From Rhipicephalus microplus (lineage: Eukaryota; Arthropoda; Arachnida; Ixodida; Ixodidae), in the NCBI RefSeq assembly GCF_043290135.1, contig NC_134705.1, forward strand, positions 55,653,271 through 55,717,270: a stretch of DNA of 64,000 bases, read 5' to 3'. The position numbers and the translations under genes were made by a program. The notes beneath the pieces were generated by a model that worked only from the letters and a program-made list of their open reading frames with translations, made no database searches and was not told where the DNA came from. Below are positions 11,041 through 23,600 of this stretch, piece by piece. The number at the start of each line of letters is the position of its first letter. Within the stretch, counting starts at the first letter, position 1.

Positions 11041-11174
11041 ATTAAAAAAATTAATTTGAGCGCGAACACACGAGACATTCACGCACACACTCACACAAAC
11101 CCAGGCATCAAACACGCACAGCGCTGCGTGTGCTTGAATGTGTCGTGTGTTTCCGCTTAAATTAATTTTTATCA
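11041..11174. repeat. Small hairpin (fold-back) element
   Basis: Two ~48-bp arms, 11042-11091 and 11125-11173, are inverted copies of each other. The shared arm runs aaattaattt, aagcg, aacacacga, acattca, gcacac with a few mismatches, around a ~33-bp loop. It looks like a minimal MITE or a long cruciform. Confidence 0.6.
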
Positions 11175-11990
11175 ATCAACAAGCCCAACAGCAGGTTCTT
11201 CAACTCGTATAGACACTCACTCCAGACTCCACTTTAGGCTATATGTTGTGAAATTTTGCGCTGAATGTGGCCTTCTCAGTCGACATCAGCAATGCGCTTG
11301 ACGATCATTGACGACACTGTGATGTGAAAACACTTCCTAACTTTTCCCATTTTGGTAAAAGCGAGGGCGACCAGTGTGGCCAGAGCCTTCAGTATTCTAC
11401 GGCGGCATTGTGTGATTTCACGGCGCGGGGTTAGTGCATTCACAGCGGCGTCGTGATATGTAATAAAATAATCGACGATTCGTAGCGCGGTGGCGGCGGC
11501 GTGCCTGTCTAAAATATTTGGGTGGTGGTGCCAAGCGGCGCGAGAAAACAAGGCGGCGGTGGAGGTGCGGTGCGGCGGTGCACAGCTCTAGGTGCATGCA
11601 ATGTTTATTGCATCACTAGTCCTGGACATATCGGGAAACAGATACCGGGAGTCAGATTTGACTTTACACGAGGCACCAAAGGCATTTGCGCTCATTCCAT
11701 ATGCTGTGGTCTCGAATTTACGTTATTAGCTCCGCTTTGTTCACATTTCACAATAAAAAATACAGTGGCATACGAATTAGTAACTCTAGAGATGCCGCAA
11801 CCAGAAAGCTGAAACGCGGCATCCGGTTACCTCTGCGACTAAAAAATGGTGCCATTTATGAACTGCAAAATGTTCTCCGATGGCGAGGTCCTGTTTCGTC
11901 CTCATCATGACAGCCATCAGGGGCCACGTCCATCTTCTGGGCTTGTGTAAATTCGCCTTTGAGGAAAACAAAAACGCCGTGAACGTCTAA
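11175..11990. other. No recognisable gene
   Basis: Includes a GGC-rich stretch at 11400-11590. No coding pattern that I can support. Confidence 0.4.
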
Positions 11991-11994
11991 ATTT

Positions 11995-12360
11995 CTCATC
12001 ATCATCATGAGCCTCAACACGCCCACTGCAGAGGAAAGGTCTTTCCCAGGAGGCGCCAATCAACCCGGAATTGTGCTTTCTGCTGCCACGTTATACGCTG
12101 CGAACTTTTCAATGTCATAACTTTCTGCCTTCCTTTCACTCGACTGCCTTCTCTTGGAATCCAGTCAGTTACCATTAAGGAACAGCGGTTAGCTGCGACG
12201 CGCTACGTTCCCGACCCAAGTCCGTTTCTTCTTGGTTTCAACAACGATATCCTTATCCCAGATTTGTTCCCTGACCCCCTCTTTTCTCCTCTCGTCTCTG
12301 CAAGGTTACACTTTTAATTTTCTTTTCCTTTGGTCACTTTTCGGCCTCGATTTAAGCTGA
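11995..12360 (-). mobile_element. RTE-clade LINE, 3' end fragment
   Basis: Matches, block for block, the 3' end of the RTE element at 58.3 kb: catcat..agcct..acgcccactgcag at the tip, then tgggaatccagt-like, gccc..gtccgtttc, aaggttacac and caatttaagctga-like segments. It is diverged and 5'-truncated. In the coding sense it corresponds to the RTE C-terminal GHVAR...RWADE...AQDR..W region. Confidence 0.75.
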
Positions 12361-13800
12361 CTATAAATGAATGAAAGCTTATGCAGTTTTTTATTTCTTA
12401 GCAGCAAGGCAAATTCAGAAAAGCATTTACGCTGCACCACCGTACCGTACAATAACCGTTAACGTCGTAAATAGGTCTGCACCATTTCAAGTGAGGAATT
12501 TCCATTGCTAAATTTCGGTCAACAAGAAGTAAACAGTGAGCCCAATGTACAGGTTTATCCGCAAAAATTTGCGTTTGCGTGGTTTAAAAGCGAAGTTTGA
12601 TCATAAACGGCTTTGTGGTATATAAATTGGGTAAAAAGACAACGACCCGTTTGCAGCACGATGCCATAAGAAAATTCGTACAAATGTGACATAAATAAAG
12701 GCTCTTAGTTTCTGAAACATTTGTCCTGTCCGTGGTTTCAACTCGGGACGAACACCTTTCCGAAGTCGTCGTTCCGCCAATTGAGGTAACCAGGAACCTA
12801 GCAATTGACAGCGTGAGGGCGAATTCATCGACAACTCGAAGCACATGGACACAAGTATTGCAAATTTGCAATAAATCTGGTAACTGCCACTCTACACGGC
12901 TTGCACCAAAAAAAGGAGAAAAGTGTGAATTGCCATGAAAATGACTACGAAGCGGTGGAGGCCAGTCAAAGATTCGAAAATACGTACAGTGACAGGATAC
13001 TGAGGAATGGTAATGGACACAGCGGCTACGAAGGAGTGGAAGGGTTACGCGAAAAATGATGTGCTTGTGTTGTGCCTGAAAATGGGTTGTTTTCCTGAAG
13101 CTCTCTATGTCCAGAACAAACGTACAAACAGCCTAGCATCACGTAGCCATAGTCAAGAAAGAATGGGAAAATAGCCAGATAAGCCTTCGAAATCGCTCAG
13201 CTTGGATGTCGCAAGGCATGCACGACTTAATGCGAGCTTCGCCATTTTATTTTTTTTGTGCACCAGCTGTGAGTGGGGTGGATTTCTGTTTGAGCACGTC
13301 CCGTTCTTTTTTTTTATGGGGGGAAGGGGGCACCACAGCAGAGAGCGTGACATGCCAGTAAACAGACTTTTCTTTTCCAAACCAGTACTGCATTGCAAAA
13401 ACACTGACCATCATCGCCGGCCGTTTGTCCGGGCGTTGGCAAATTCTTCTTCGCTCACGTGTAATATAAATGCTAAGTGGGCTTCGTTCGGTATTGCTGC
13501 AATATAAAACGTTTGGTATATTACCATGACGCTGCAGTGAACGTGCTTTATTAGCCAACGTTGAGCTCAAGCCAACACAGAGAAGGCATCTGCGCACATT
13601 TGCATATGCGACACCTACCAGCTATTCAAACTGACACTACGCTAATACAGTGCTATCGCGTGCAGTCTGATATCGCGTCGGAAAGTTATTTTTTATTCTG
13701 CTTGGCACTTCCCAGAATAGAGGAATGTTGCAGCCATACATTATTACCGACTCACCACCTGTTAAATGCGAAGCCTTTCTTAGCGATCTTCGGCGACTTT
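12361..13800. other. No recognisable gene
   Basis: Short ORFs only, an aataaa at about 12693 and a poly-T/G stretch at 13306-13330. Nothing supported. Confidence 0.4.
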
Positions 13801-13804
13801 GAGC

Positions 13805-13805
13805 G

Positions 13806-13902
<97 letters not shown>
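13805..13902. repeat. (ATCT)n tetranucleotide microsatellite
   Basis: About 24 perfect copies of TATC/ATCT. Confidence 0.97.
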
Positions 13903-13903
<1 letters not shown>

Positions 13904-14279
13904 GCCGCCTACAACGTGTAACTCTCCTGGCCGTTTAGATAATGGTATCGATACCAAACGTGGTATGGCATGACATGACTGTATGACGAGCATATTTGAC
14001 TAGTGGTAACATAAGAGAGAGAGAGAAAGTAGAAATGTAGGAAAGGTAGGGTGTTTAACTGGATTATGCATCGAGTTTGCTACCCTGCACAGGGGGGAGA
14101 GGGGAGGAAAAAAATAAAAAAGAGAGAGAAGAATAGGCACATGTCACATCACACACACACAATGCTGAGTTTCACAGGTGGTTTCTCGATGAAGTTGCTG
14201 CCAAGTATCTCAAGAGGGCTCGTGTGGCTTTCTGTGCTGATGTGCTGCGCGGCCAGGCTCCTAAGATCTTTGCTTTATT

Positions 14280-14500
14280 AAATGGCCCTTCATCGAGTCT
14301 ATTCAAGGCGCTCTGGAGAGTCCGGCCATCTTCATCGAATTAAGCACAGTGGCACAAGAGATGTGCAATAGTCTCTATACAGTTGCAGCTTTCACACATG
14401 GATGAATCTGCCATGTCAATGCGATGGCTGACTGACTTAGTAAACGCTACCTCAGTCCACAGCCGGCACAGCTTTGTAGCGTCACGTCGAAAAATCTTGG
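14280..14500 (-). pseudogene. I-clade ORF2 C-terminal Cys/His tail
   Basis: The minus strand reads CESCN.IETIAHLLCHC, then LQSALNRLDEGPF and KATRALLRYLAAT. The C..C...H...C pattern followed by a basic helix closes ORF2 of I-type elements. Its frame differs from the RNase H above it. Confidence 0.6.
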
Positions 14501-14513
14501 ATGGCAGTTGTTT

Positions 14514-15056
14514 CTAGAGTAATGACTTAAGGTTCTTAGGACGATGATTGGAGTTAAGTGGAGAATTCGAGTGCGCAAGTGTGGCATTATGCGCGATGTG
14601 ACAAAGTTCTCTAGCTGCGTCCACTCTTGACAAGGGTATTAACAGTGTGGGCGCTCCATCGTGGGCACATCGGGCAGCGTCGTCGGAGAGGTGGTTACCA
14701 CTGATGCCACAGTGGCCCGGCAACCATTGTAAAACAATGTCATGTCCTTGATCAGCGGCGCGATGACAAATTTCATTAATACGATACACCATCTGGTGGT
14801 AGTTTCTACGTCGTAGACTTTGAACGCATCGAAGGGCTGCCTTGGAGTCGCAGAATATGGCCCATCTACTACGGGATTCTTGTGTAACAAACTCCACAGC
14901 GGCTGGAAGAGCGGCGAGCTCAGATTTCAAAGATGTCATGACGTGTGATGTCTTGAAGTTGACAGTGATTGATCGAGATTGTTTGACAAAGGCACCTGTC
15001 GAACTTCTCGAGACCAAACCGTCCGTGTAAACATGAATTCGCTTAGCATACGACAA
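14514..15056 (-). pseudogene. I-clade ORF2 RNase H domain
   Basis: Open for 180 codons. The catalytic residues can all be placed: D in HVYTDGL, E in ELAALPAAVEF, D in IFCDSKAAL, and the WLPGHCGISGN..SDDAA block with the final His and Asp. In the family this domain degrades the RNA strand during reverse transcription. The fragment is intact in frame but separated from the RT by a stop at about 15057-15115. Confidence 0.85.
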
Positions 15057-15109
15057 ACGTAAAAAGTACAGCGATATCTGCTTGAGAGCTGCAGATGAAA
15101 GGCTTGTTT

Positions 15110-16414
15110 TTATTTAGATATCCCCGACACTTCAAGGTGCACAGTGGGTCTTTTCATGCACCACTCTGGAGATAGTGGTATGGTTGCGGGTGAGAATCTC
15201 CACGAGATGGAATTCTGGTTAGCCGCAACAACTTTGGAAAACGCTGCCTTTGGTCTTTCTATTGGCAAGCTAGCAAGGTGGAGGTTAGGCACTCTGGATA
15301 TGTGACGGATATTTGTGCGGAGTGTGTCGACAGTTATATATGTCGTGATTGGATGGTCTTTAGCAATACCAATTGTTGATAACGTATTAGCGCACCAATG
15401 TAGCCCCAAGCATGTGCGGAGGATTTGGCTTTGAATGCTTTGCAGGACCCTGATGTTAGTTTTTCCGGCATTGGAAATCACGGGCGTGCTATACCGCAAA
15501 TATCCCAAGAAGAGCGCTCGGTACAGCTGAAGCATAGATGACACTTATGTGCCCCACGTGTTACAAGCGAGAAATCTCATCACGTGTGTGATAGAGCTGA
15601 GCCTGTTCTTCAAGTGCCAGATGTGAGCACTCCACGAGAGATCTCTGTCGATAATGACGTTCATGAATCGGTGACGTCTCGTATACGAAAGGTTCACGTT
15701 GTCGATAGAAACAGGATAACAGATCAAGGGCTTGCGGGTAAAAGGAACTAAGGCGCACTTCCAGGTGGAAATTGTGAGGCCTCGAGCATCATGGAGGTAC
15801 GTCGACGTTATTCTCGATGCTTTTTGAAGCCGTGCGCGTATCTGGGGTCGTGTCACTGCTGAAGCCCAGATACACATATCATCAGCGTATGTAGAGAGAT
15901 TCACTGATCGAGGTAGACTTTGTACAAGGCCGATGATCGTGAGGTTAAAAAGAGTGAGGCTGAGAATCCCGCCTTGTGGAACGCCACAAGCGGTGTAATG
16001 ATCAACGGTGCGGCCTTCCGCAGTAAGCACGAAGAAGGATCTCCTCTGTATGTAGCTCTGAATCTATCGAAACATTTCTCCACCGATTCCAATGTTCGTC
16101 AAGGCATCTAGGATGGCATCGTGCGTTACGTTGTCCTATGCACCTTTCACATCTAGGAACATTGCAACCAAGATGCGCTTGAGGTATTTCTGCTGTTGCG
16201 CAGAGGTTACGAGGTCGATGACATTATCAACAAAAGAGCGGCCTCTTCGAAAACCAGCCATGGCCTCTGGGTATATATTATAGCGTTCAAGGTACCACTC
16301 GAAGCATGTCAGAACCATTCTTTTCATTATTTTCCCCATGCAGCTGGATAGCGCAATGGGTCTATATGATGTCAGATCAAGCGACGACTTCCCAGGTTTA
16401 AGGATTGGTACCAT
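15110..16414 (-). pseudogene. I-clade ORF2 reverse transcriptase
   Basis: Three frames overlap in series (16414-16136, 16030-15545, 15544-15110). Motifs in order: PILKPGKSSLDLTSYRPIALSS, AGFRRGRSFVDN, FLDVKGA (FDVKGAFD-like), GVPQGGILS, then LSTYADDMCIW with the YADD catalytic pair, and SWSAHI. Frame breaks near 16130 and 15545 inactivate it. Confidence 0.85.
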
Positions 16415-17046
16415 GCGGCTGGATTTCCACCTTTCTGAAACGACGCCATTGTTCCATGACTAGTTGTAGCATTTTAGTAGCTGGTTTCGGCCGGCGTTCC
16501 AAGATGGCATAAAGCAGCGTATATAATACCGTCCGGCCCTGGTGACGATGAACGTCCGCAGGTGGCTAGAGCTGCATTCAGTTCCTAGAGTGAAAAAAGC
16601 ATAATCAGTTCAGAAACTTGTGCTACAGGAAAATCCCCAAGAACTTCGTCACTCAGGGTAACCACATTTCCCGCAATCCTCACGCAGAAATCTTCAGCAA
16701 CGTCAACCTGCAGGCGGCCTTGATGGAGAGCCAATGTGCTGAATGGATGTTGTGGACTCGAGCCAAGGCCACGCACCGTCCTCCATATATGCGACATAGG
16801 CTTGCGAGGATCGAGTGAATCACAAAATTTCTTCCACCGTTGGTCCTCCAGCTTGTCCATTCAACGTTGAATTTTGTTCTGTAGACGTCGAGCGTCTCTG
16901 AGGTCATGAATCGAGTTATTGCGCGTGTACCTCCTCTCAGCCCGCCTACGAATCGTTCGTAGTCGTTCAAGTTCTATATCAAATTCTGTACGCGTTGGTG
17001 TGTATTTAATGGTGCCTGTAACCTCTTCCATCCCATTTTTCATTAC

Positions 17047-17541
17047 CTACTCGAGGCCACACGCGTTATCATCGCATGCCTCTTCCACCTTTTTCTTGTA
17101 CATTGTCCAATTACCACTTCTATTAGTTGATGAGGACGAAGTTGCGAAACCTGTGACCTTCAGATACGTTGGAATATGACTACTGCCGTGAGTCTCAATA
17201 TCAGTGAACCATCGCACTAGTTGGGCGAATCGCCGTGGCACCAATGCGAGATCTAAGCAACTGCTATATCTCGAACCACGCAAATACGTTGGACTGCCAT
17301 CACTCATAACGGTAAGTTCGTGGCGTGTGGCGAATTCAGCAAGTTTCCGGCCTCTGGAATCAATCTTTGTGCTTCCCCAAAACAAGTGATGAGCATTGAA
17401 ATCGCCAATAACAATCCAGGGTCCAGCTGTACCGGTCAAGATGTCAAGTAGTCTTTCACCATCGAACTGACCAGATGGGGAGATGTATGCGCCGATAAAC
17501 GTGAAGCTACCTTCTTCTTTGCAACGCGGAGGCATACGCAT
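17047..17541 (-). pseudogene. I-clade ORF2 endonuclease domain (C-terminal half)
   Basis: Shows GAYISPSG, WIVIGDFNAHHLFWG with the catalytic Asp and Asn, LDLALV and a terminal SSHIPT, where the usual Asp of SDH is Ser. The upstream EN part near 17570 is out of frame. A linker region continues to about 16860. Confidence 0.8.
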
Positions 17542-17649
17542 TGATTTCCGTTACGGGGTTGCACCAAATGTAGAATGTAGATTAAATCTGTGCGTATATA
17601 TATAAATACTTTGCTGGGCTCACCACAAGTCGATGAAGTGAAGGCTTCG

Positions 17650-18210
17650 TAGGCAGAAAGCTTTATCGCTTTTGACAAATCGGGTTCACATATTACTAAT
17701 ATAGGAAATCTGTTGCGTAAAATGTACTGTCGAAAACATGAGATCTGTGAATTAAGTCCTCTGGCATTTCACTGTAAAACTGTCGAACTACGTACTTCGC
17801 CTCAGAATGAAGGCAGTGAACGAGACATTTTGTCTATGCAAAGTTGGCAAGCACTGGACTCAGGGCATCCAATACTTGCACTGCGCATCGTGCTGTAGGC
17901 GTGTTCGTGTTGTCTATAAGCGTGCGAATGGCATTGATGATAGACTTGATCATCGTCGAAATTTCACAGTCATGCTCTGTCACTCATCTTGGCGAGATCC
18001 AGATAGTGGTGCTACTGGTGCACATTCCAGTTTTTCTGCAGGGGTTATTCTTGGAAGTGATGGCCATGCTTCATCCAGAGCCTCCTTATCAGGGGCAGCG
18101 TTCTCAGTGCACTCGTGCTTTCTTTCCAGCGGTGGTGGTGAGGCCGATTCAACGAAAAGAGGCTTTACAGAAGGCTTGATACTGTGGGCAGGCTTTCTAG
18201 ATAAAATCAT
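17650..18210 (-). pseudogene. I-clade ORF1 remnant
   Basis: Minus-strand frames 18210-17980 (AWPSLP..TPAEK) and the next ~300 bp lie directly upstream of the endonuclease, where ORF1 should be. AWPSLP-type motifs are common in tick ORF1 tails. No zinc knuckle is visible, so only the C-terminal part can be claimed. Confidence 0.45.
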
Positions 18211-18215
18211 GATAT

Positions 18216-19390
18216 GTATGTTATGAATGTCATGGTTTAAATTTTATGGTGTTGCTGCTCTTGTGGTGATCTCGTTCACATGACATGTAACGAAACTGGC
18301 ATAGTATGACATGATTGCTTGGCCAACACAAGCTACAGACCCTAAGATGAAAGTCATGACATGCGGGTCATGTAACAACATGACTACATGCCACCCTCAT
18401 GATGTGCTCGCGGCCATTTCGCTAGCGTCACATATACAAAATTTGGTATTATGGTGCGAGAATGTATGACAAACGTATGTGACTGATGCAAATATGATAA
18501 TCATGAGATGCGTGTCATGTAACAACATGACTACATGCCACGCTCATGATGCGCTGGCGGTCGTTTCGCTAATTTCCCCTTTACCTAATTTCGTATTACG
18601 GGACGTGAATGGATGATGAAGGTATGAGACTGGTGTGAACATGATAATCATGAGGTGCGTGTCGTTTGGCAACATGACTACATGCCACAGTCAAGGCGCC
18701 AACACACTTCGACGTGACACGGCATGTGTGTGCGCCGGTGTTCGTTTCGTCACGTAACGCCGGCGTTGCCACTCCAGGCGCCACTCCTTCCGTATACTCG
18801 CAGGCGCGCGCCGCACTGCGTTGCTTTGACGCATGTGCGTGTCGGCGCGTTCAGCGTTCCTCCGTCACGAAACGAGGCAGACGCAGTGCTATCTAGGTAA
18901 CGCATCGGCATGAAATGCAGCATGTCGCATTTCGCGCTGGTTGCCAACGGGACGCGCCGATGGACGCTGGTCGTATCGGTGACGCCTGGCGTAAGACTAT
19001 AGATTTTGCGCGTTTTGCTAATGTATAGCCTCGCTGTGCCCAGCGTGCGTGTGCCTCAACGTCACGTTAGTGTATATTGGGTCCTTAATGATGCACGCGG
19101 GGCTGTTTCGCCAGCTTCACATATGCATTATTTGGTGTTACGTGACGTAAATGAATGACGGAGGTATATCACTGCTGCAAACATGATAATATTGACACGC
19201 GTGTCATGTAAGAACCTGACAACATACCACGCTCATATTGTGCTCGTAGCCGTTTCGCTCGCTCTACATATGCTAAATTATGTATCACGTGACTCGAATA
19301 GACGATGAAGGTAAAGGACACATCCAAACATGATAGACATGATAGTCATGACACGGATATGATGTACGGCATCATTTACCTCCGCCTCGT
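18216..19390. repeat. ~147-bp tandem repeat (satellite-like)
   Basis: The marker tgactacatg recurs at 18381, 18529 and 18675 (spacing 148 and 146), and a diverged copy (tgacaacata) is at 19217. Each unit carries gtcatgtaacaacatgac, catgccac, ctcatgatg, gtttcgcta and attacg-gacgtgaatg blocks. The array is split by a MITE-like insert at 18693-19086, and related sequence at 13926-14030 lies on the far side of the I-clade LINE. Confidence 0.7.
18693..19086. mobile_element. MITE-like insert in the tandem repeat
   Basis: Ends are imperfect inverted repeats: AAGGCGCCAACACAC..CGACGTGAC on the left against the reverse complement of GTCACGTTAGTGTATATTGG and GTCCTTAA on the right. The flanking repeat unit resumes correctly on both sides (ccac..tca / tgatg), so this is an insertion of about 390 bp. 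It is GC-rich relative to its surroundings. No coding capacity. Confidence 0.5.
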
Positions 19391-20700
19391 AACGTTGTGC
19401 TGATTTTAAAGTGACGTATTGACATTGCTCATTCGTGCTTCGCATATCATCAATTCCCACTGTACTTGCGATCTGCCAATTTTTATACTTTGGACAGTGA
19501 AATCGTTACCTGCAGTTGGCTGTTTCGGGCACGTTATGCTAACTCCGCGCAAGCTTGCGCACAGCGTTTTATTTCCAGCAATTCAAATGTTACTATACGG
19601 GCTATGCTGTCAGATTATTCTAGGATGTTTAACAGGTTTTTTGATAAAATCTTCCTGACAGCGTTCCCTACAGGTTTTAAAAACGTGTTGGGATATCCTG
19701 CGTAAGGTGAATTCACGGAGTCCTCCCTGTACCCTTCCAGGGACCAGCATTACAAAAGAGTTATGATAACTATTTCCAGGACTATCACAAAAGAAAAGAA
19801 GGTCAGCATTACATGAGGTACATTAAGAATTATTTTAAAGCTAGACAATTCTTACATGCGCCCTCCTTATGCCATCAATATTGCCTCGGAGAAACGTTTC
19901 GGTATTTTATTATACTCGTTTTGCGATACGCTGGTGTAGATTGCTTATATTGCAATTAGGCAAGAATTCATGACAACTAGAAAAAATCATCAGTTTTCGC
20001 CTGCGTATAGCTTCAATGGCGAAGAGCACCCTTCAACTTAACTCGTGAAATGTTTTTCTGTTGAAGCATACTAAGAATCGCTACAGAATGCGATCGTGAA
20101 GTCTAAGTTCACTGTAGGGTACGCTGTTAGGACAGGGGCGTAATTTTGTGCTTGCACGCCGAGCTATGGTCATAACCGGGTTATTAGAATTTTATCTCTG
20201 CACTTTTCTGCTAACAAATATGATTCATGCTAATTCATTTACTAATGAAGCTCTTCGTTACTTGTGAGGGGCTAATTGTCAAGACGAGGCGTGTTTGAAA
20301 ATAAAACAGAAAGATAAGTTTGCTAAAAATAAGAAATAATAAATACTGACGCTACACTACAGAGCCTGAGTGTTTGCCTAACCAAAAGAGGCCCTTTTGC
20401 TTTGGTCGGATAACCCGGACGCCCACACACACACACATAAAAACATGCGCGCGAATATTCAGTGTTTCATTGGTAAGTTTTATACTTGAATATTATCCTC
20501 TTTTCTAGAGTAATTAAAACATTATATATATATATATGAGGTGTGTGTCTGCCTTTGTCTGCGAAAATGGTATAAGTTAGTAGAAACATTTTCACTGTTC
20601 CAATCGGAGACAAATTTTTTGTTGGAGGTCGGTCTGGAATCAAAACATTGTTCAATAGGCACTTTTAGTGAATGCAATTTGCCTATTCGTGTTGTGTTAC
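19391..20700. other. No recognisable gene
   Basis: Short ORFs without domain resemblance. Short CA and AT runs at about 20424 and 20521. Confidence 0.45.
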
Positions 20701-20706
20701 AAGCGA

Positions 20707-20708
<2 letters not shown>

Positions 20709-20796
<88 letters not shown>
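20709..20796. repeat. (AT)n microsatellite
   Basis: Nearly pure AT array with one G interruption near its right end. Confidence 0.95.
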
Positions 20797-20984
20797 TGTG
20801 TGTATTTGTGTGTTCGTCTATGTGTGCATAAACATCAATCTATCTGTTCCGCACGCAATACACTGACACTGAAAACCATGCATCCTTTCAAAACGTCGCG
20901 GCCCAGACTATCCGGTTTGACGGCAATCTCCTTTCCTGTGCCTCTCTCAGCCAGTGATGTAAGTTTTACCCAAGCGTCGGTGCC

Positions 20985-21205
20985 AGGATAAAAACTAGCG
21001 GGAGGCCGTCGGGTGCACATCCGCCGCCACTCAAGAAACTTGCGTAGTTCGCAGTAGGCGTATCCGACGGCTTTCTCACCCTTCCCTGTTTACCTTCACG
21101 CCGTTCTCTTCGACGTCCAAGAAACTTCCCCGCCGGTACGGCTCGCACGTTGGTCGACCAAGACGCAAGCGAATAGCCGTGTATTTGCACTCTCAAGTAT
21201 TCTCG
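20985..21205 (+). promoter_or_regulatory. Candidate TATA promoter and non-coding first exon
   Basis: A TATA-like gataaaaac at about 20988 is followed by GC-richer sequence and, at 21206, a strong splice donor (CTCG|GTGAGT). No matching coding exon lies between here and the cystatin start at 23716, on the same strand. A 5' UTR exon of that gene is possible but unproven. The overlapping minus-strand frame has no recognisable domain. Confidence 0.2.
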
Positions 21206-23600
21206 GTGAGTTGTCTTTTGCTTATATGCACGGAGCGAGTGCTTTGTATATACACAAAACTTCCGAGTGTCTTTAACAGCAACTCTTTGGCTCTCGAAAC
21301 GGCATCGAAATGAGCCTCGACGGAGTAAACACGCTTGCATTTAAAGCACCATTCACTGTTAGACGGAACACACTGATGAGCACCTGTTGTATATCGCGCC
21401 TCATAGCTGTGAGTGGATGTAGAATCACTGTTCGTGTCCAGCACTACTCTATCAAAAGAAGTCAGAGCAGTCAACCAGCAGCAGTCTTGAGCAAATTTAG
21501 GCCTCTATGCTTTTGCCAGAGAGCGCAATTCAGACATGGTGCACGCAAAAGTATTCCCTTCAACTGTGAACAGCAGCACGATGAAAGAAAAGTCATGAAA
21601 TACTTTCTTTCCTTTAACTCTGCTACGCTTTGGCATATACGGCGTTGCGCTGTTCTGTACGAGGGCACCAAATATGTTCAGAAGCACGATGGAGATGAAT
21701 GAGTAAGATGAAAATACAAATGTGTCATGGTACAAACACCAGACGGCGCAACATACTCGTCCCAAGAATAAGCAACAATAACAACAACAAACTGAAGATT
21801 TATAGCAAGGCTGTACCTGCTGCACATTTTTTATAACCCATCACACCATGAGAACAGCCTGTTTTTTTTCTATAATGAAATAATTATGTACCATTCAGTG
21901 TTCATCACAATCTTTATCGCATACAAGACTTGAATATTACCGTTGGCTTGCTTGCAGCACTCAATACTTTGAATCAAGCTACCATGCCGTGGTAAAATCT
22001 ACCTGATTTCAATTACCGAGCAACTATGCAGAAGCGGGCCAACGTACCAAACAATAAATTCGTGCCCCACGCTTCGAAGTATTCTCTGATACTTTCCTGC
22101 AGTTGCTGATTGCCGTACTTCAGAAGAGCTCTACGCTCTCCGACGTACGCGTTTCCAAACTGCCTCTATTACGTGACGCCTCTATTACGTGACTACATCT
22201 AACGCGCAACCGGAAAAAAATATCCAGGAGTGAATGTTTGTGTGTGTGATAATTAAGCGGCAGGTGAGCACTTACCACAGGGGTATGTAACTAGAAAAAA
22301 AGGACAGGATGCTCTGCAAAAGATTTTCTACATGTCATTTCACGAAGTAACCTTCGATAAAGTAGTACAAAGCAACTAACACTGCCACGCTTCGAAGCGA
22401 GGCTTATACCAAATAAAAATAAATAAACCCTTAGACCTCCGTGTAAAAAAACTTCGACTAGACGATGGGCCTATTCGTTTTTTGTTTTGGTACACCCTGA
22501 GAATAATTTTACCTTCATTATTAAAGATAACGCTTTCCTTCTCGAAATGTCAATCAGACAGATTTGTGCGTGAGTGTAAGGTTGGTAATAATATTCTACT
22601 AGTTGTGCCATCCCGAGGACATTACATTCATGTAAAATGTGTGTTTCTTATGCAATAAGGATGTTGGTAACATTTTGTTGTCATCTGGCCTAATGTTCAA
22701 TTTGATTACTGCGTAGCAAATAATTACTGGATAATATTTTGCTCCACCGATAGTTAAAGTAAACACAGCAGATGCCTTATTAAGGAGTCTTTTTTTATGT
22801 TCCGCTCAATCGATTTTTGACTACCACCGCACGAAGAGCTGATATTCTGCTCTTTTCTTTTCATCTTGAATAACCACAAGAATAAGCGGCGGTAAGCTAC
22901 TGGAAAGTCCTAAAAGTAGCACATACGTCGATTTGTGCTTTATGCCACCGACCATCATTACACCATTCCCCCAAGACGAAATGGCGACGGCAGCAGCCTA
23001 GGTGGGAAATATTGTAAAGGAAAGTCGCTGTAACTGGACGAGGAGCATGAAAGAGCGAGAAAATTACCTATACTTGGTATTAAGATGCATGCAACAATTA
23101 CTGGGAGTAACGTTTGAGTAAGTGGTTCACTCACAACTTCAGTTGAACTGCGCAAAAAAACGGGTCCAGTGTTGAAACACACACGCCAAATTAATATGAA
23201 TAATACCCAAACAGATGATGATGATCGAATGCTGCACAGATGGACATGAAGTGCATAACAGATAGCTAGAATATATACACAATAATTGTTTTGTTTGACA
23301 CAGAAGTAAAATTTTAGTTACGAGTGCCTTAAGCCACATTTAAAGCAAAGAAACGAAAAAATAACACAAAGATGGTTAGGGAAAAACACAAACACACTCT
23401 ATGAAATACTCACATGGCCTACCATTCACACCAATAAAAAGCATGAAATACAACATAGGCAAACAGGGAACATAAAACAATCGACAAGAAAATTCAATGT
23501 TGCTTTTAATCATTGTCTTTAACCTGGTCGTTCGTTGGAGACTCTGCTATTCATATCTAGAACGTTTTTCGTGACCTAGTCGTAATGATGTAAGGTTGTG
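21206..23600. other. No recognisable gene
   Basis: Upstream region of the cystatin gene. Contains a short direct repeat (cctctattacgtgac, twice near 22163-22194). No supported exon. Confidence 0.4.

Larger units (their letters stand above)
14040..18215 (-). mobile_element. I-clade LINE, near full-length but degenerate
   Basis: In minus-strand order it has the end of ORF1 (about 18210-17650), an apurinic-type endonuclease, an RT with a YADD motif, an RNase H domain, a Cys-containing tail and a 3' UTR. This is the complete I-clade domain order. Frameshifts and stops separate nearly every domain. Satellite-like sequence at 13926-14030 and 18216 onward lies on both sides, so the element appears to have inserted into the ~147-bp repeat. 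Confidence 0.85.

Noticed and set aside
18216..19390. Possible CRISPR array
   Set aside because: Units are ~147 bp, diverged throughout, without short repeats or unique spacers, and the genome is eukaryotic.
20966..21340. 124-codon minus-strand ORF
   Set aside because: Composition is Arg-rich without domain motifs, and it lies over a candidate promoter and exon on the other strand.
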